Assembly: GCA_025267735.1 (NCBI GenBank) | Contig: CM046303.1 | Location: forward strand, 27,938,380 to 28,002,379 | Source: Mactra quadrangularis | Taxonomy: Eukaryota; Mollusca; Bivalvia; Venerida; Mactridae | DNA length: 64,000 nt | Reading direction: 5' to 3' | Part shown: piece after piece, positions 47,936-60,797 of the stretch | Layout: the number at the start of each line of letters is the position of its first letter | Position numbering within the stretch: position 1 is the stretch's first letter | The notes under the pieces: model-generated | Database searches by the model: none | The model's input: the letters and a program-made list of their open reading frames with translations, nothing else | Told to the model about the DNA's origin: nothing | Program-made: the position numbers and the translations under genes

Positions 47936-48944
47936 TAGGTTGAATATGTTTTTTTAGTTTAAGCTAAATGATAAGTATCAAATATAAAGACAAATAGCAA
48001 GCATAATACGATCAAGACAAATTATGACTTATACTGAAATATACTATCAAAGTTTGGAGTTTTACTTTGTAGGTACTACAATTGTGTGTTAACCCTTATA
48101 GATAACATTAGAATTAGCTCTAGTTCAGAGACAATAACCAAAATTGAATTTAGTAGTGTTACGAAACGGTAAAATGGTATATGTATAATTCGCCGTTCTC
48201 AATAAGTTAGATCACATTTAGCTGCTCTCTCATTAAATCATTGTTCTCCAGTTATAGATAACCGTCATTTCCCATATATTACATCGTTAACCGTTAATAC
48301 CATCTTAACATTTTAAAACTGTATTAACATACGTATATTCACTTTTGGACTGAATGAACAAAACAGACGTAAACAATTCTCACTTGCACTTTATGACAGG
48401 AATAAAATAGGGTGGCTACAAAAACATAATTTGTTTTTGTGGAAGCAAAACGAATTAAAATACTTTAACTCTTTTGTTCTGAGATAAATGTTATAAAACA
48501 AATAAGTTTTGCTTTTCATTAGAGGAGATATATTAAAATAAAAGCATTTTTTTTCATTTGTAGTCTTTTTCGACCATTTGGTTAACGTGAAAGTACATTC
48601 CTCTGTGTTCTTAAGAATTACAATGTACCAATTGTTCATTCAATAAATCAAAGATTGGAGATTAAGGGTTATTTACTAATCAACTTCTTAAGGAGCAAGA
48701 ATGCTTCTTTACAAGTTAATTAATTGTTAATTGTTAATGACCGTGTTAATTTTTTACTTATTGGTAGAGAAGTACTATGCGTGGTTGATCATCATTTATA
48801 GAGAAAATATAAGATATCTATTCGTATGTGTATCTAAGTTTTTTTAAAGAACACAGAACAAAACAAAAATGTTTTGGTAAGCGTGTACATAGTACAACTT
48901 TTCTAATTTCACGGGTATGTTTCTTAAAAAGAGGTGATTTTCAA
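47936..48944. other. Unit 1-specific segment
   Basis: About 1 kb that replaces the 2.6 kb at 58195-60834 of unit 2. No recognisable element or gene. Confidence 0.5.
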
Positions 48945-50210
48945 ACCTTAATTTCTATAGAATAAAAACATAAAAATAAAACTTTTAACTAATTAATAGT
49001 CATGGTTTAGCTTGTCTTAGAAGCTGGATATCAATAAGACATTCGATGTATCTAACAAAGTTTGGACATGAAATAACAGCATTTCTTCATCGTTTTAACC
49101 TTGATGTGCCATTAGAACATCACCGAGATGATTTACGTCAATTGTACATTTCATTCAAAAGAAACAATGATAATTATGTTGATAGTTAATAATAACGACC
49201 ACCTTGGAAGTAACATCACATTGGAATGTTTATAGACAGTATTACATTAGACTGTAGGAAATGTTATTGAAAATGAAGCCTGGAATCATTCGAAAGTAAT
49301 TATGATCATAGTCAGAGAATATAAACATCAGCAAAAAGTATTTGAAAACAATTACTGCATTAATTGATAATCGTTTTTAACTAAACACATTTTATCTCTG
49401 GGACAAGTAAACAAGTATAACTAATTATTTTTTGGCAATTATGTATTACCAGAAACGCAATTGTCTGGCAATCAAAATAAATTCATTTTTGAGTTATTGT
49501 TTTCATGTACACAAAATTTGGTTCACAGAAACAAAAGCAGTAGTTATTGAATTACATATTTATATCATTGTTGACAAGATACCTCAATAAATGCTTTGAT
49601 GTTGTTGCTATTAAGGAGTGAGCAATTGATTTTTATTTGATAATTGTATTGCTTCAATAGAAATCTTATTGTTTTACCAATATACAAAACAGCGTGTTTG
49701 ACACACCTGTATAGGTATGGCAAATAGGTAAACAAAATACTTTTAAAAATGGGTTCGTGATTTCAAATAACTTAATTTGACTCGACTGCGACGTTATATT
49801 ATATTGTTTCCAAAAAGAGATAAAACAATTAACATATTACACATCCAAGGGGATGAAATCACACTCTGTGTACATATATACGTCTAAAATTAAGTATCAC
49901 TATACCTCACGTGATTTGTTTACTATATTGCCTAATGTGACGTCACTGGGGGACAATCCGTAATGTTACACTTTGGACATCACCAATCGGCCCGTTTAAA
50001 GCGATAGGAGACCACTACATTAGATTTTGCTTATTAAAGATACCCAAGTTATAGCATTTCAATTTGAATAACTCACTTGCATAGACGCTTGCTTTTTATC
50101 AATCGACTAACTTATACGGTGTAAAAGTGTCTTCAAGTTCAGAAGCTAATAAAACATATAAAATTAAACAGTTTGTGTCTATTAAATTGTTAACAATTTT
50201 ATTTAGTTGT

Positions 50211-50383
50211 TCCATATAATAAAATAAATATCACATCATACAGATGGTGATAGAACGGAATGTTCACCCTTGACAAGTAATGTAAACCTGGGCTAAAGCC
50301 TCGATTGACATTATTTGTCTCGGGTGAACATTCTGATCTATCACACTCTGTAGGATGTGATATTTATTTAATATGATACTGTG
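50211..50383. mobile_element. Hairpin MITE next to the unit 1/unit 2 junction
   Basis: About 60-base arms: ATAAATATCACATCATACAG...GGAATGTTCACCC and its counterpart GGGTGAACATTCTG...GGATGTGATATTTAT, loop around 50281-50311. It lies about 20-30 bases before the unit junction. The equivalent copy at the unit 2/unit 3 junction is 62105-62262. Confidence 0.75.
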
Positions 50384-53300
50384 TAAGTTTGTTGGTAAGG
50401 TGATAAAGCTAGCGTATACAATTCTAAATGCACTGTATACTACCTGCAGTTTATAACCATCGTTGAACACGTGTCTGTACTTCTACATTGTTCTTTAATT
50501 TACGCATGTTTACAAGCAAAAATAGTCAGCAAATCCAATATCCTCACAAATCATATAATGGCATTCGTTCGTGCACAAATTGTCAATATTGGATCATGTT
50601 TAGAAATAAACCATTAATCAGTCGAACAAATTATTAACTTTTAATTCAACGATGCATTTGATATGACACTCAAGTTAAAATTAATTTAAATCATTGACAT
50701 CTCTATTATGTACGTACATATAACTATCTTGATGCTGCCAATGGCTGATCTACCATTCTATAGTATAGAACAAGTGTTAGTTTGATAGAACTTGGTGCAA
50801 AAAATTAATGGCGGAAATGGAAGTTGTTTTGTATTGTTTAAGTACAATAAATGCATTGATGATATCAACTTGAGAAGGGCCTATATTTAATGAATTGTAG
50901 CCATTCGTGATTTCAGAAGGCAAACTGTCAATTATGCATTACTGCTTAATGTACTGATAATCTTTTTTGTCTATAATTTGTAAATTGTGTATTGTATCCT
51001 GAATTCCCATTTATTTTGTAGGTAAAGTTAACATTAATGTACGGGTTTTGTATTTATTTAATTATTCATATTTGAAAGCTTTATTCATTTTAAGTTATAT
51101 ACGGTAATTGACTCAAGCAATCATACACTTGGCTTGATCAGTATTCACAAATCAATTTCAATGTAGATTTTTGGAACGATGTCTCTACATTTAAAATGAA
51201 AATTGTTAACTTCATAACTTTTTGACGCAAAATTATAATTTTAAAAGATATTTTAACAGAATACGTGATATATAAAATTATCGGCCTTCCACGATTTTAA
51301 TAGCTATAATCAGTGTTGGGTTTTTGCCGTCAAAAATGAGGTATTTTCCATTCACTGGCAGATACTAATAAAAACCGGCAAACATGGACAAAACTCCCAA
51401 ACAGTTTTGTTTTGCTCAATATTGTGGTTGGATCAAGGTAAAATTAGTTTCAATGAAATGTGTTACATATTTATGAGCACATTAAATGGTACAATGTATC
51501 ATGCTACATAAATTTGAAAATAAAAGTCGGAGGACATAAAAAGTATTAAATTGTGCATTTCTCGAGATTGTCTCAGAATCATTGTTGATGTAAGTCCAGT
51601 TCATTAAGAAAACATATTATCATTGATGTACATGTAAGCCAAGCATGTCAATACTGTTCCTATGTTAAGAATGCAAATATACTTTGCTCAAAATAATACC
51701 ATGGTAAAGTCAGAACTATCTGATTTAATTACATGTTTGTTCAGATAAAGTTTAGATTGCATTATTAAGACTCATTAGCTAATAATTTAGTGTTAACATT
51801 TAAATATGCCCTCGCGGATTTTAAAAATCTGAAAATATACCCAAGAGATTTTAACTTAATTACAAAACATACATTAAACTATGTTCTTGGTTTATGCAGG
51901 TTATCTTTAATTTAATTATGATATGTCTGTTACAGTGTAATTATGCTGAAAAATGTTACCTGGTGTGATCGTTTTTTCTCGAGTGCCAAATGCAATTTGC
52001 TATATTTAATACAGCTTAGAAAAAGTAATTTGAAAGCGATTTCTTATTTATTTTGTTCAGCACCCCTTTAACAGAACTTGTTTTTCAATTTAATTTGGGG
52101 CTTTTACAAATTACAAGAATGGAAATGCTAAGAACAAACTTAGCGCATTGAATTTTCTAAACGGAAATTTTGCAACGTTGTCCTGCTTTCCTCTGAACTA
52201 AAACTTGACGTTAACAATATTTACATAAATAATACGTAATATCTTTCTAGTTAATACTAGGCACTTAGATGGGTATGCAAATACAACAATAATACTACTT
52301 TTGGTTATAATCATTTTCAGATATGTTCAAAGTATTAATTGTTATGGCAGTTATCGTTTCTAGGCCTAGATTTGTGTTTTGCACCAATATTATGTACATA
52401 CCTAATACAGGTTATATAAAGTATTACATGCCAAACTCAACAAATGTTTGTACCTCCCGTGCTCGAACTCATTTATAGGAATTCATCATCAGTCCAGCAG
52501 AAAGTATTTATTTCATCACATGGTATGCTCTTGCTTAATACCGCTACAAGATAACGATACATACCGTACAAATGTGTGTAGTTACACATTTAGTGTAAAA
52601 CAACTTGGTTTAAAAGTTATGTTAAAATGTTTCTTCCATAAGAATTAAGACTTTAATCTCATCTGAAAATAATCATCGATTCATTCATACATAAAGTCTT
52701 AAGTTTCACAAACTTTGGACCGGTACAACAGATGAATCCACACAAATGAAACAGATCGGCAATAAAAGCTCGCCATGAGCAAATGCGTTTAGCTATAATT
52801 ACCTTTTGAAATTTCAAGTGTATACAAATCAGGCCACAACTAACATTCGGTAATAATTGAAAACATTTCATACTAAAAATTCGGTTATAACATACATACA
52901 ATCAACTAGGTTAAGTTTATAGTTTATTAGCAATTAGAATACTTATACATATTTTTGGAAAAAATTACGCTTTAACTTTTGTTCTACATCAGCATATCAC
53001 AGACTCGGATACATTAACTTGACTTTGAATAAAATGAAAACTTTATTTTAACATTCCACCAGAAGCCGTATGCAATTACAAGTAAAACGATCAGTGTTTA
53101 TCACAAAACTTGATAGCTGATATTTTTAGTATTAGTTAAGTAGTTTTATATTTTTGTTTTTGCACAATATTTTTTGTGCTGAAATGTCGTTAACAACACC
53201 CGTTGATCCTCTTGTTAGGGCAACGGACACGAGTTGTTTATAGTACTATGTTGAATCGGTTCGTTCAATAGGTATGAAACCAACATGTTTATTGCTTAAT

Positions 53301-54500
53301 CTGTGATCTTAAACACAAATGTATGTCTATGTTTGGTAAAGTATTTAATTGAAGAATAACCGTTTATGCATTCACAGCTGCAAGTTTTTTAAGTACTTAG
53401 CTCTTACCGAGTAGTCGCATAATTGGAATTTTGCTACAAGCTGCATTATAAACTGTCTGTTTTTTTTCTTTTATATTTTGATAAAACAATAGACGTTTTG
53501 TTAAGAATCGTTTTGTTTGGAATATAGTGCTGATAAAATGTCGATAATTATCGAAACTTTAAAATTTTTAGTTTCTTGTTATTTTTATGTGTTAATACTT
53601 TGCGCATATATCTTATACAGACGCAAAGGTAGTTTCAAATTGGCGTCCGAATATGCCCGAGGCTATTACTAGTGAATGGCCGAGGGTTTCAAAATCATGG
53701 AATGCTATTTTACTAAACCCTTTTTGTTTTGGCTTTAAAATTTCTCATCTATGGAAATATCTTTGATGATTTGAAAAGCAAAAAATCAAGTTATGATCAC
53801 ATACACAATTAAAGTTAATTCCACCTGATAGTTATTAAGATATTACATGCTTATAAGGGCCAAGGTTTAACCAAATAAAATATAAATTGCCTTTACTACT
53901 TAATTAATAGTATTATAGATGGATCATTTATTCCCACCTGCACATCTGTTTTTATAGAATTATCACTAAAATATAAATTACATTATTGACTGACTAATAC
54001 ACAGAGTTCCAAGAAAATAAATTGCACTTTCAATTTACTAATACGTATTATGACTGGAATTTTGTTATTTCTTTTGTCTGGAATTTTAGGTACGCAAAAC
54101 AACAACTTCATAAGATTATGCGTTTTGTATCACATACAAAATGTATTTGTCGATTGAATAGGTAAATATTTTTTTTGATTTAGGGAGGTAAATTCTTTTC
54201 AATACGTTACGTATTCATGAATGAGAGAATTACCCCTTTGTTTTGAGAATGGCTAGAAAAAAAGGCAAACATAAATATATTCGCTAGCTTGAATACATGT
54301 ATATATTTATTGTATAGATTAAACACGAATTAGATGCACAATTGATTAAAACATGCATAAGATTAAATGTGAATACTAATACATTGTATTCTAAATTTAA
54401 TGGATATTTAATTTTACATGGAAAAATGAAATGAACTTTCTTCATTTATTTTATTATAAGATAGAGGATTACGTTCTAGTTCAAATTTGTATACTGTATT

Positions 54501-55631
54501 TAAGAAATAACTTACAGTGTTCTAAATTATGTTGTCTAATAAAACATAGGCACAAGCTGTGATGCGCGTATGATTAAATCACGAGTGCTTTAGCACGAGT
54601 AATTTAATAAGCGCACCAAACGAGTGCCTATGTTTTATTAGACAACATAATATAATTTCGATTCTAACATCGCAAAATACATCCCTCGAAAAGATTTCTT
54701 TTTATAACTATTTTTAACCGTGAGAAACGCCCTGTTGAAATCCACCCCCAGTGCAAAGGCCGAAAAAGCATTTATTTACACAGTTCTTAACAAATATTGT
54801 TAAAATCTTAATTAAAAATAGTAACCCAAAACTAAAAACGAATTGTCATAATTTTATTTGTGTGTTTAACATCATTCTACAAAATAAGCGTCGTGAAATA
54901 AACAAAACATTCGACCTTGCCCTTAGACTAGTGCGTGACGTTTTATATACACATGATGATGTTGCAAAATTTAAACTTTGATGTTTTCGACGGGATTTTG
55001 CAAATACAGCTTGAAATGATTGTGTGTTAACTGGATAGTAGTGTGTTCAGACAATTTTATTGAGAATTTATCGATAAGGTTGGTATAAATTGGATTTATG
55101 AACGCGTGTCAAGGAAGAATGGATTTTCAGAAAATCAGCGCTGCTCGTGTCAACTTGGATAACAATGAAACTTAAAATATTACACGTAGCAAATTTCATT
55201 ATATTATGCTATGCACAGTTTGGCTTAATTAAATAGTCAATCTTTGTATTTTTTTGCATAATGGCTGGCATGATCGTCGGATGAAGGACATAATGAAATG
55301 AGACAGAGGAACTGGGAATTGCTGAGACTTAGAAAACGTCATGAAGTAGGCCTATGTCTATTTTATGCTAGAATCGTTTTAAACTCAGTTTAGACCATTT
55401 TCATTCAAGTAATAAGGTTAGTACATGTTTTACATTTACTGACATGTTTATTACGGACATCCAAGGTCCTGTTAAAGTCAACTCTTATAAACTCGGGAAC
55501 TATTTTCGGCTTTGTTCATTTAACATGGGGAGTAAAATTATAGCAGCCGTCACGAGCTATGTTTTTTAAATATTTAAGCATAGATGACGTCACATTAAAT
55601 AAAGAGTGAAAACGCACGTGCCTATGTTAGA
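54501..55631. mobile_element. 1.13-kb insertion in unit 2 with hairpin end
   Basis: Unit 1 reads CTGTATTTCCATTTC without interruption; unit 2 has this insert between CTGTATTT and CCATTTC. A perfect 27-base inverted repeat with arms 54527-54553 and 54624-54650 (core ACATAGGCAC) is at the left, and CACGTGCCTATGTTAGAATT ends the right side, so inverted ACATAGGCAC words mark both ends. An unrecognised 76-codon frame lies at 54751-54981. Class II non-autonomous element is the best guess. Confidence 0.65.
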
Positions 55632-56460
55632 ATTCCATTTCAAGTTCAATTAAAACAAGTCTATAAAGTTCACATATATGACATTCAGTGCGTTCGTGGT
55701 ACATTAAATCACATATAAAATAATCTTTTCAGCACAATTCATTTAATAAGACCCACTGCAATATCTTACAGACATAAATACTCAAGATTTATCTAAGCTT
55801 TTAGAAATTCAATATGAACTACGATGATCAATTGCCGTAATTACACCGCATTGTAGAAAATCTGCAAGTCAATGACATTAATAACTAACTTTCTAAAAGC
55901 ATACATGGACTTCATTTACATTTTGTTAACTTAACCTTAACCTTAACGTAGAGATATTTCTGAATGCAGTGCAATAGTACTGCACACATTTCTGACCGCA
56001 TTAAAAGTTATCCTTCCAATATGAATGTCAGATGTTGATTATGTTTGCTTTATTACACTCCTAAGAATTTTATTACATTTTTCTCTAAATTGTTTGGCTT
56101 TCAATGAAAACATCAGCCAACCTGACATATAGTAAAACTATTGTCTTATATTATACCTTACATAAAATTGCTTCTTTTTTACGTATATAAAACATAACTG
56201 GCGTTCACCATATTTCGGCAGCGGGCCGTTATAATGTGATAGTGGCCCGCTGATATGAAAGTGGACTGCTGACGCCATATCCAGTCGATATCATTTAACG
56301 CTAGTTTAGTGGCGTGTAACCCAGGTTGTAATTTTCACGGAGCAAAAATGAATTCGGCACCGCGTTAACAAAGTTTATGCTATTATTTTAGTCTTATTAA
56401 ATGTTAAATAGTGTTTATTATTTTGATTTTGCAAAACCAAGTGTAAAAATGTGCGGTATA

Positions 56461-56636
56461 ATATAAAAATAGTAAATACTTCTGAGGTCCTGCTTATGTA
56501 ATACTGACCGCCCAGTCAGCCCGCTAACATATAGTAGACCTCAGCCATCGGATTCTGTCCTCTGTTTGTTATAGGGCTGACTGGTCAGACACTATTAGAC
56601 CAGCAGGCCCTCAGTAGTGTTTACTATTTCTTATAT
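56461..56636. mobile_element. Hairpin MITE, unit 2 copy of 46617-46782
   Basis: Arms CCCAGTCAGCCCGCTAACAT and TGTTATAGGGCTGACTGGTC. The left terminal repeat is mutated (ATATAAAAAT), the right is intact (ATTTCTTATAT). Confidence 0.65.
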
Positions 56637-57470
56637 AGTCCAGGTTTCACGTGGCTGTTCGATGAAGCTGCTGCTTTAATGTCCACAACAAAATAATATA
56701 ATATAATGCATAGGTAGATTGCTTTAAACCTGTATAAAGTTAAAGTATAAAAGTGCAAAATTCAAGACTTCAAAAGATTTAACTCATTTGTTACTGCTTT
56801 GTCAAATCCAGATAGCTTTAGTTTTTCGATTGTGTCATCATCTATCATGACGTTAGTATTTTTTATGTTTTGTAATGTTCAAGATACTTGGCAAGTAGAT
56901 TTTCTAGACATACAAACCTTAACCATAGTAAAATCAAATCTTATCTAGACAACCAAGATTCTTGAATGCAATAGTTTCAAGAATGAAATTACCTTTGATA
57001 TATACAGTAGTAACATTTGGTTGTTTATCATTTCAAACAGTACCTAGATAATATATGTAAGCACTTTTACAACTGTTAATTTACATAACAGTAGGTTTAT
57101 AATCTTCTACTAATAAGTCACTCTTGTTTCTTTTATGATTATTTGTGTTGTTATATTCATACCGGAATGTGTTTTGATCATTATTCACAGACGAAAATAT
57201 CGAAGGAATAATTAAGTTAATAAGAAACCGACTGTATTTTAATCTCTAATTGATCTTAAAATAGTATAAGACATCTGTAGGCAATCAGTATCAGCGAGAC
57301 ATTATTCATGAATGAAATGATTTTTATCCCTTTATTTGTATTCATGAAAGATTCGCTCTAGAGGCTTTGTGTGTATAAAGAATTATATGTGAGGATATAA
57401 TACCTTTTTGTTGTTACCTTCAGTCTTTATAAGATATAATTATGTAGTATCAGTAGGGAATACTTCAAAT

Positions 57471-57866
57471 AATGCATAATTACATATTCATTTGTCTTGT
57501 CTGTCATTCTTTTAAATGTCTTACTTAAAACAACTTCCAAAAAGTATACGCTAAAACACACTATCATCTTTTGAGATACAATGTTCAGTTCGGGAACATT
57601 ATGGTATACTTTTAGCTATGCCAATTAACAATATACGTTGGCGTCAATATAGCCATCAGTAACAATGTCTTCGATACACTGAGGACGAAAATGTTGCCAA
57701 CATAATCTACAAGACGAGTTATTCATGTGATTTGAACACAACTTTTCTTTACCAGAACCGCCTCAATGAATATAGAAATATATGGTTTATATCAGTTCTT
57801 GATCAAAGATAACTCAATATAACAGGTTTGGTGGCAACGACTATAAATGGCAAAATAGATCAAGAT
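57471..57866. other. 396-bp presence/absence segment in unit 2
   Basis: Unit 1 passes from ACTTCAAATAAAAG to ATTCATTTTTGTCATC directly; unit 2 has about 396 extra bases here. No inverted or tandem ends were found, so it may equally be a deletion in unit 1. Confidence 0.5.
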
Positions 57867-58639
57867 CCATTTTTGTCATCATGTATTGCGCTTTCATTTG
57901 TTTTATTTGTCTGCATTTTGTATTGTAATTCCACGTAAAACATGGCTTTGTGTTTATTGCATAATATATTTAATGACCGTTCTCATGACTACTAAATAGT
58001 GAATTAGTTTGTGTCGCCTGTTATTTGATAGCTGATTTAGTATAATATTCATACCACACTTATCATAATAATTCAAATATTTTTGCGCATGTTTCCCATA
58101 TTTATCTTAGCAGTGGTCGCGATCGACAACAGATATTTAATGAAACATTAAGAAAATAATATCTCAATAGCAAAATGTTAGTTTTGGGTTATCATAATAT
58201 TTTCTTCTGTCGACGCACGTACTCAATTAGTAAGAGAAATAGTATATGATAATTATGAATGATTTGCTAACAAATATATTATAGTTATTGTTGGCTCAGA
58301 AACAACGATAATACCGACGTCATGGTTGTTGTTGATTATATGTTTTGTATAATTTTGTAGTACGTTTAGTACGTTTATCATATCTTAGTTTACTTTTGTT
58401 ACTGATTAATGTACTCATAACATTTATTACTAAATTATAAAATTATTTATGTAAGTAAAACAACACATTTTGCAATACATAAACAAGTCATCGCAGTTGG
58501 CTTTGAATTGATGGAAACTAGTTACACTTGTGGTAAATTATCTATTTATTGTGTTAGTTAGCGCTTTAGGACCCTCGTTAAATGATATATTAGTAACTAT
58601 ATCATGCACGTTTAACTGAGCTAATGTACCTCTCATTTG

Positions 58640-59010
58640 TTCCTAGCAAAGGTAAATTAAAAAAGGCAAAAAACGGTAGACGATTGCATTCCTTGGTGAA
58701 AGTACAATTTGAGAAAGGCCTATATTTAGTGAACTTTGTTTTTTTGTAATGAAAGAAATACATTCGGCAGAATTACTAATCTTATCATAGAATAAAAAAT
58801 GTTTCGTTAATAATGTTAGTTCCACTCATGATAAAACGGTGAATATTTCTCACTTCTGTTTTTCTGTTGTATGATTCAAACTGATAAATCATTTTATTTA
58901 TTAATTTTCAATTAAACTGACACATATAATCATTTATGTATTACGACTTTACATACAGATTGTCAATTTAGTCTGTAAATTGTGTATTGTATCATATATT
59001 CCATTCAATT
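58640..59010. repeat. Diverged internal copy of the unit's own left part
   Basis: GGCCTATATTTAGTGAACTTTG, a CATGATAAAACGG block, ATTTTCAATTAAACTGACA, TTTATGTATTACG and TAAATTGTGTATTGTATC follow the order of 62740-63060 in unit 3 with many substitutions. This is an older copy nested inside unit 2. Confidence 0.55.
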
Positions 59011-59609
59011 AACATCGTATATTACGACGTTACATACCGATGATAATTTTCCGCGTCAATTTGTATATTGTATCAGACCATTTTACATCGTTATTGGTGG
59101 CTTGTATTCACTTATTAACAGCATTCGCTCACAACTTTATTATTTTCAATTTGCTACTTTGCTTACCAATACTCGTCAATTCGTCCATCTTCTTGAAACC
59201 CAAAAACAATCATTCTTAATGCATAATTGAGTACGTAATGAATAATAAGTATATTATATTATATGCACTCATTGATAATTGTATTTGTTCCTTAGAACAG
59301 ATCAAATATTTATAAAATCCTTCATAAGAAATTTATTTATGACCTCATAAAATTGACCGATTTCAATAGAATAGAACATCTATACTGTTACATTATCATT
59401 TTTATTTAAAACTTTAGTATCTACTTTTTAGATACTACCTATTCTTAATGTACTGTTTGTTTTGTTCAATATATTGACATGTTGACTTAGCTATGTCTAC
59501 ACAGTAGACATAGTGACCAGTGACATAAAGCCAACCCTTGATATTCGCTAATCGACGATGTTAAATAGTGATTACGCGATGTAGAATTGGTCATGTCATA
59601 CCAGATAAA

Positions 59610-59935
59610 CACATTTATACCTTCTCAAAAGAGAGGAAGCACCTAAATGTATACCATTTGACGAGCATTTCAATGTAAAACACGTTCTCCTTGACTGTCA
59701 GGATTTTAAATACACCCGTGACAAACATTTTAAGGATAACTCACTTAGAGAACTTTTTCAGTCGGTACCATCATATGCAATACTGAACTATCTGAAGGAA
59801 ATAAATATTTATCATGAAATATTGGACTTAAAACCATTAGAATTCGGTTACATTAATAGTATCATCAATTGCTTTCGGCGCGATATAACCCTTCTGAGTT
59901 GATGCACCGTAAAACCCAAACAACCATCTTGCGTA
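59610..59935 (+). pseudogene. 5'-truncated LINE: RT C-terminus with degraded zinc knuckle and 3' tail
   Basis: Reads PKCIPFDEHFNVKHVLLDCQ then YTRDKHFKDNSLRELFQ and ILNYLKEINIYHEILDLK. The knuckle C-x2-[F]-...-H-x4-C has lost its second Cys (Phe). The 3' UTR GTATCATCAATTGCTTTCGG...GCACCGTAAAACCCAAAC defines the same tail family as 29911-29990 and 60720-60797. Jockey-like C-terminus; only present in unit 2. Confidence 0.75.
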
Positions 59936-60098
59936 GTGGTCAACGTATTCCTTTTGTTGCTTTCATATAAAACCAGAGACATTGGTGTGTTGTGTGAACA
60001 AGTATATTTTCAATACATATTCAAACTTATCGACTAACTATCGCGGAACGCGTTACTAATCTTACTTGAACCTTAAGTCCATATATTGTACCTGCCCT

Positions 60099-60410
60099 GC
60101 GTTCAGTTACCGCGAACGTTACAAAACGTTCCGTAACGATACATTCGGAACTCCCCGGCCATTCGCTGCGAATAATCTCGGACATATTTAGACGCTATTT
60201 TGAAACTACCGGTGTTAAAGTAAACAAATATATGATCGTTTAGGCATTGAGTGATGTTTCGTTTTTAGTCCGTAAATTTTGAAACATCACTTATTGCCTT
60301 AACGATCTCATATTTGTGTATTAGATTAGATTATTCACAGCGAATGGCAGAGGAGTTCCGAATGTATCGTTATGTAACGTTCCGTAACGATTTGTGTAAT
60401 TGAACACGCT
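60099..60410. mobile_element. 310-bp foldback MITE in unit 2
   Basis: Outer arms GCGTTCAGTTAC / GTAATTGAACACGC, then AACGATACATTCGGAACTCC / GGAGTTCCGAATGTATCGTT, GGCCATTCGCTGCGAATAAT / ATTCACAGCGAATGGC, and inner GTGATGTTTCGTTTT / AAAATTTTGAAACATCAC. Almost the entire element is one imperfect hairpin. No target duplication established. Confidence 0.75.
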
Positions 60411-60719
60411 AATGATAACTTCATAATATTTTATTAAATACCATTTAATTACTTGAAGTATGTATTTATAAACGCGCTTGATAATATGTCTGCAGCATTG
60501 CTGTTTAGCTGGTCGCTGGTTTCATAATGCAGTTGCTAAGTTTACAACATCCGAGGAAATGATCCTCTCTACTTGAAAACTTTCTTCATTAGGAATATAG
60601 CTATATAATGATTAGAAAAAGTAATCATGTAGATACACTTGTAAATATATAACTTAAAGAACTTAATAAGTAGAGCATTTTTAATATGAACGTATTTGTT
60701 TTCGTTGTACAAATGTCTG

Positions 60720-60797
60720 AAAACTTTTTTTTCGTTTAACGGTGCGCGATATGACCTTTTTGTGTTGATGCGCCGTAAACCCCAAATAAACAAATAA
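60720..60797 (+). mobile_element. LINE 3'-tail fragment
   Basis: GGTGCGCGATATGACC, TTGTGTTGATGCGCCGTAAA and CCCCAAATAAACAAAT match the end of the family at 59610-59935 and 29911-29990. Severe 5' truncation. Confidence 0.7.

Larger units (their letters stand above)
42108..50402 (+). repeat. Tandem segmental duplication, unit 1 (~8.3 kb)
   Basis: Begins at TAAGCTAG...CGTATACAATTCTAAA and ends where the same words restart at 50409. Block order is shared with unit 2 throughout. A 180-base block starting at 42361 differs from 50640 onward at about six positions. No open frame above ~90 codons, and none conserved. Relative to unit 3 it lacks about 570 bases after the 42840 region. Confidence 0.9.
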
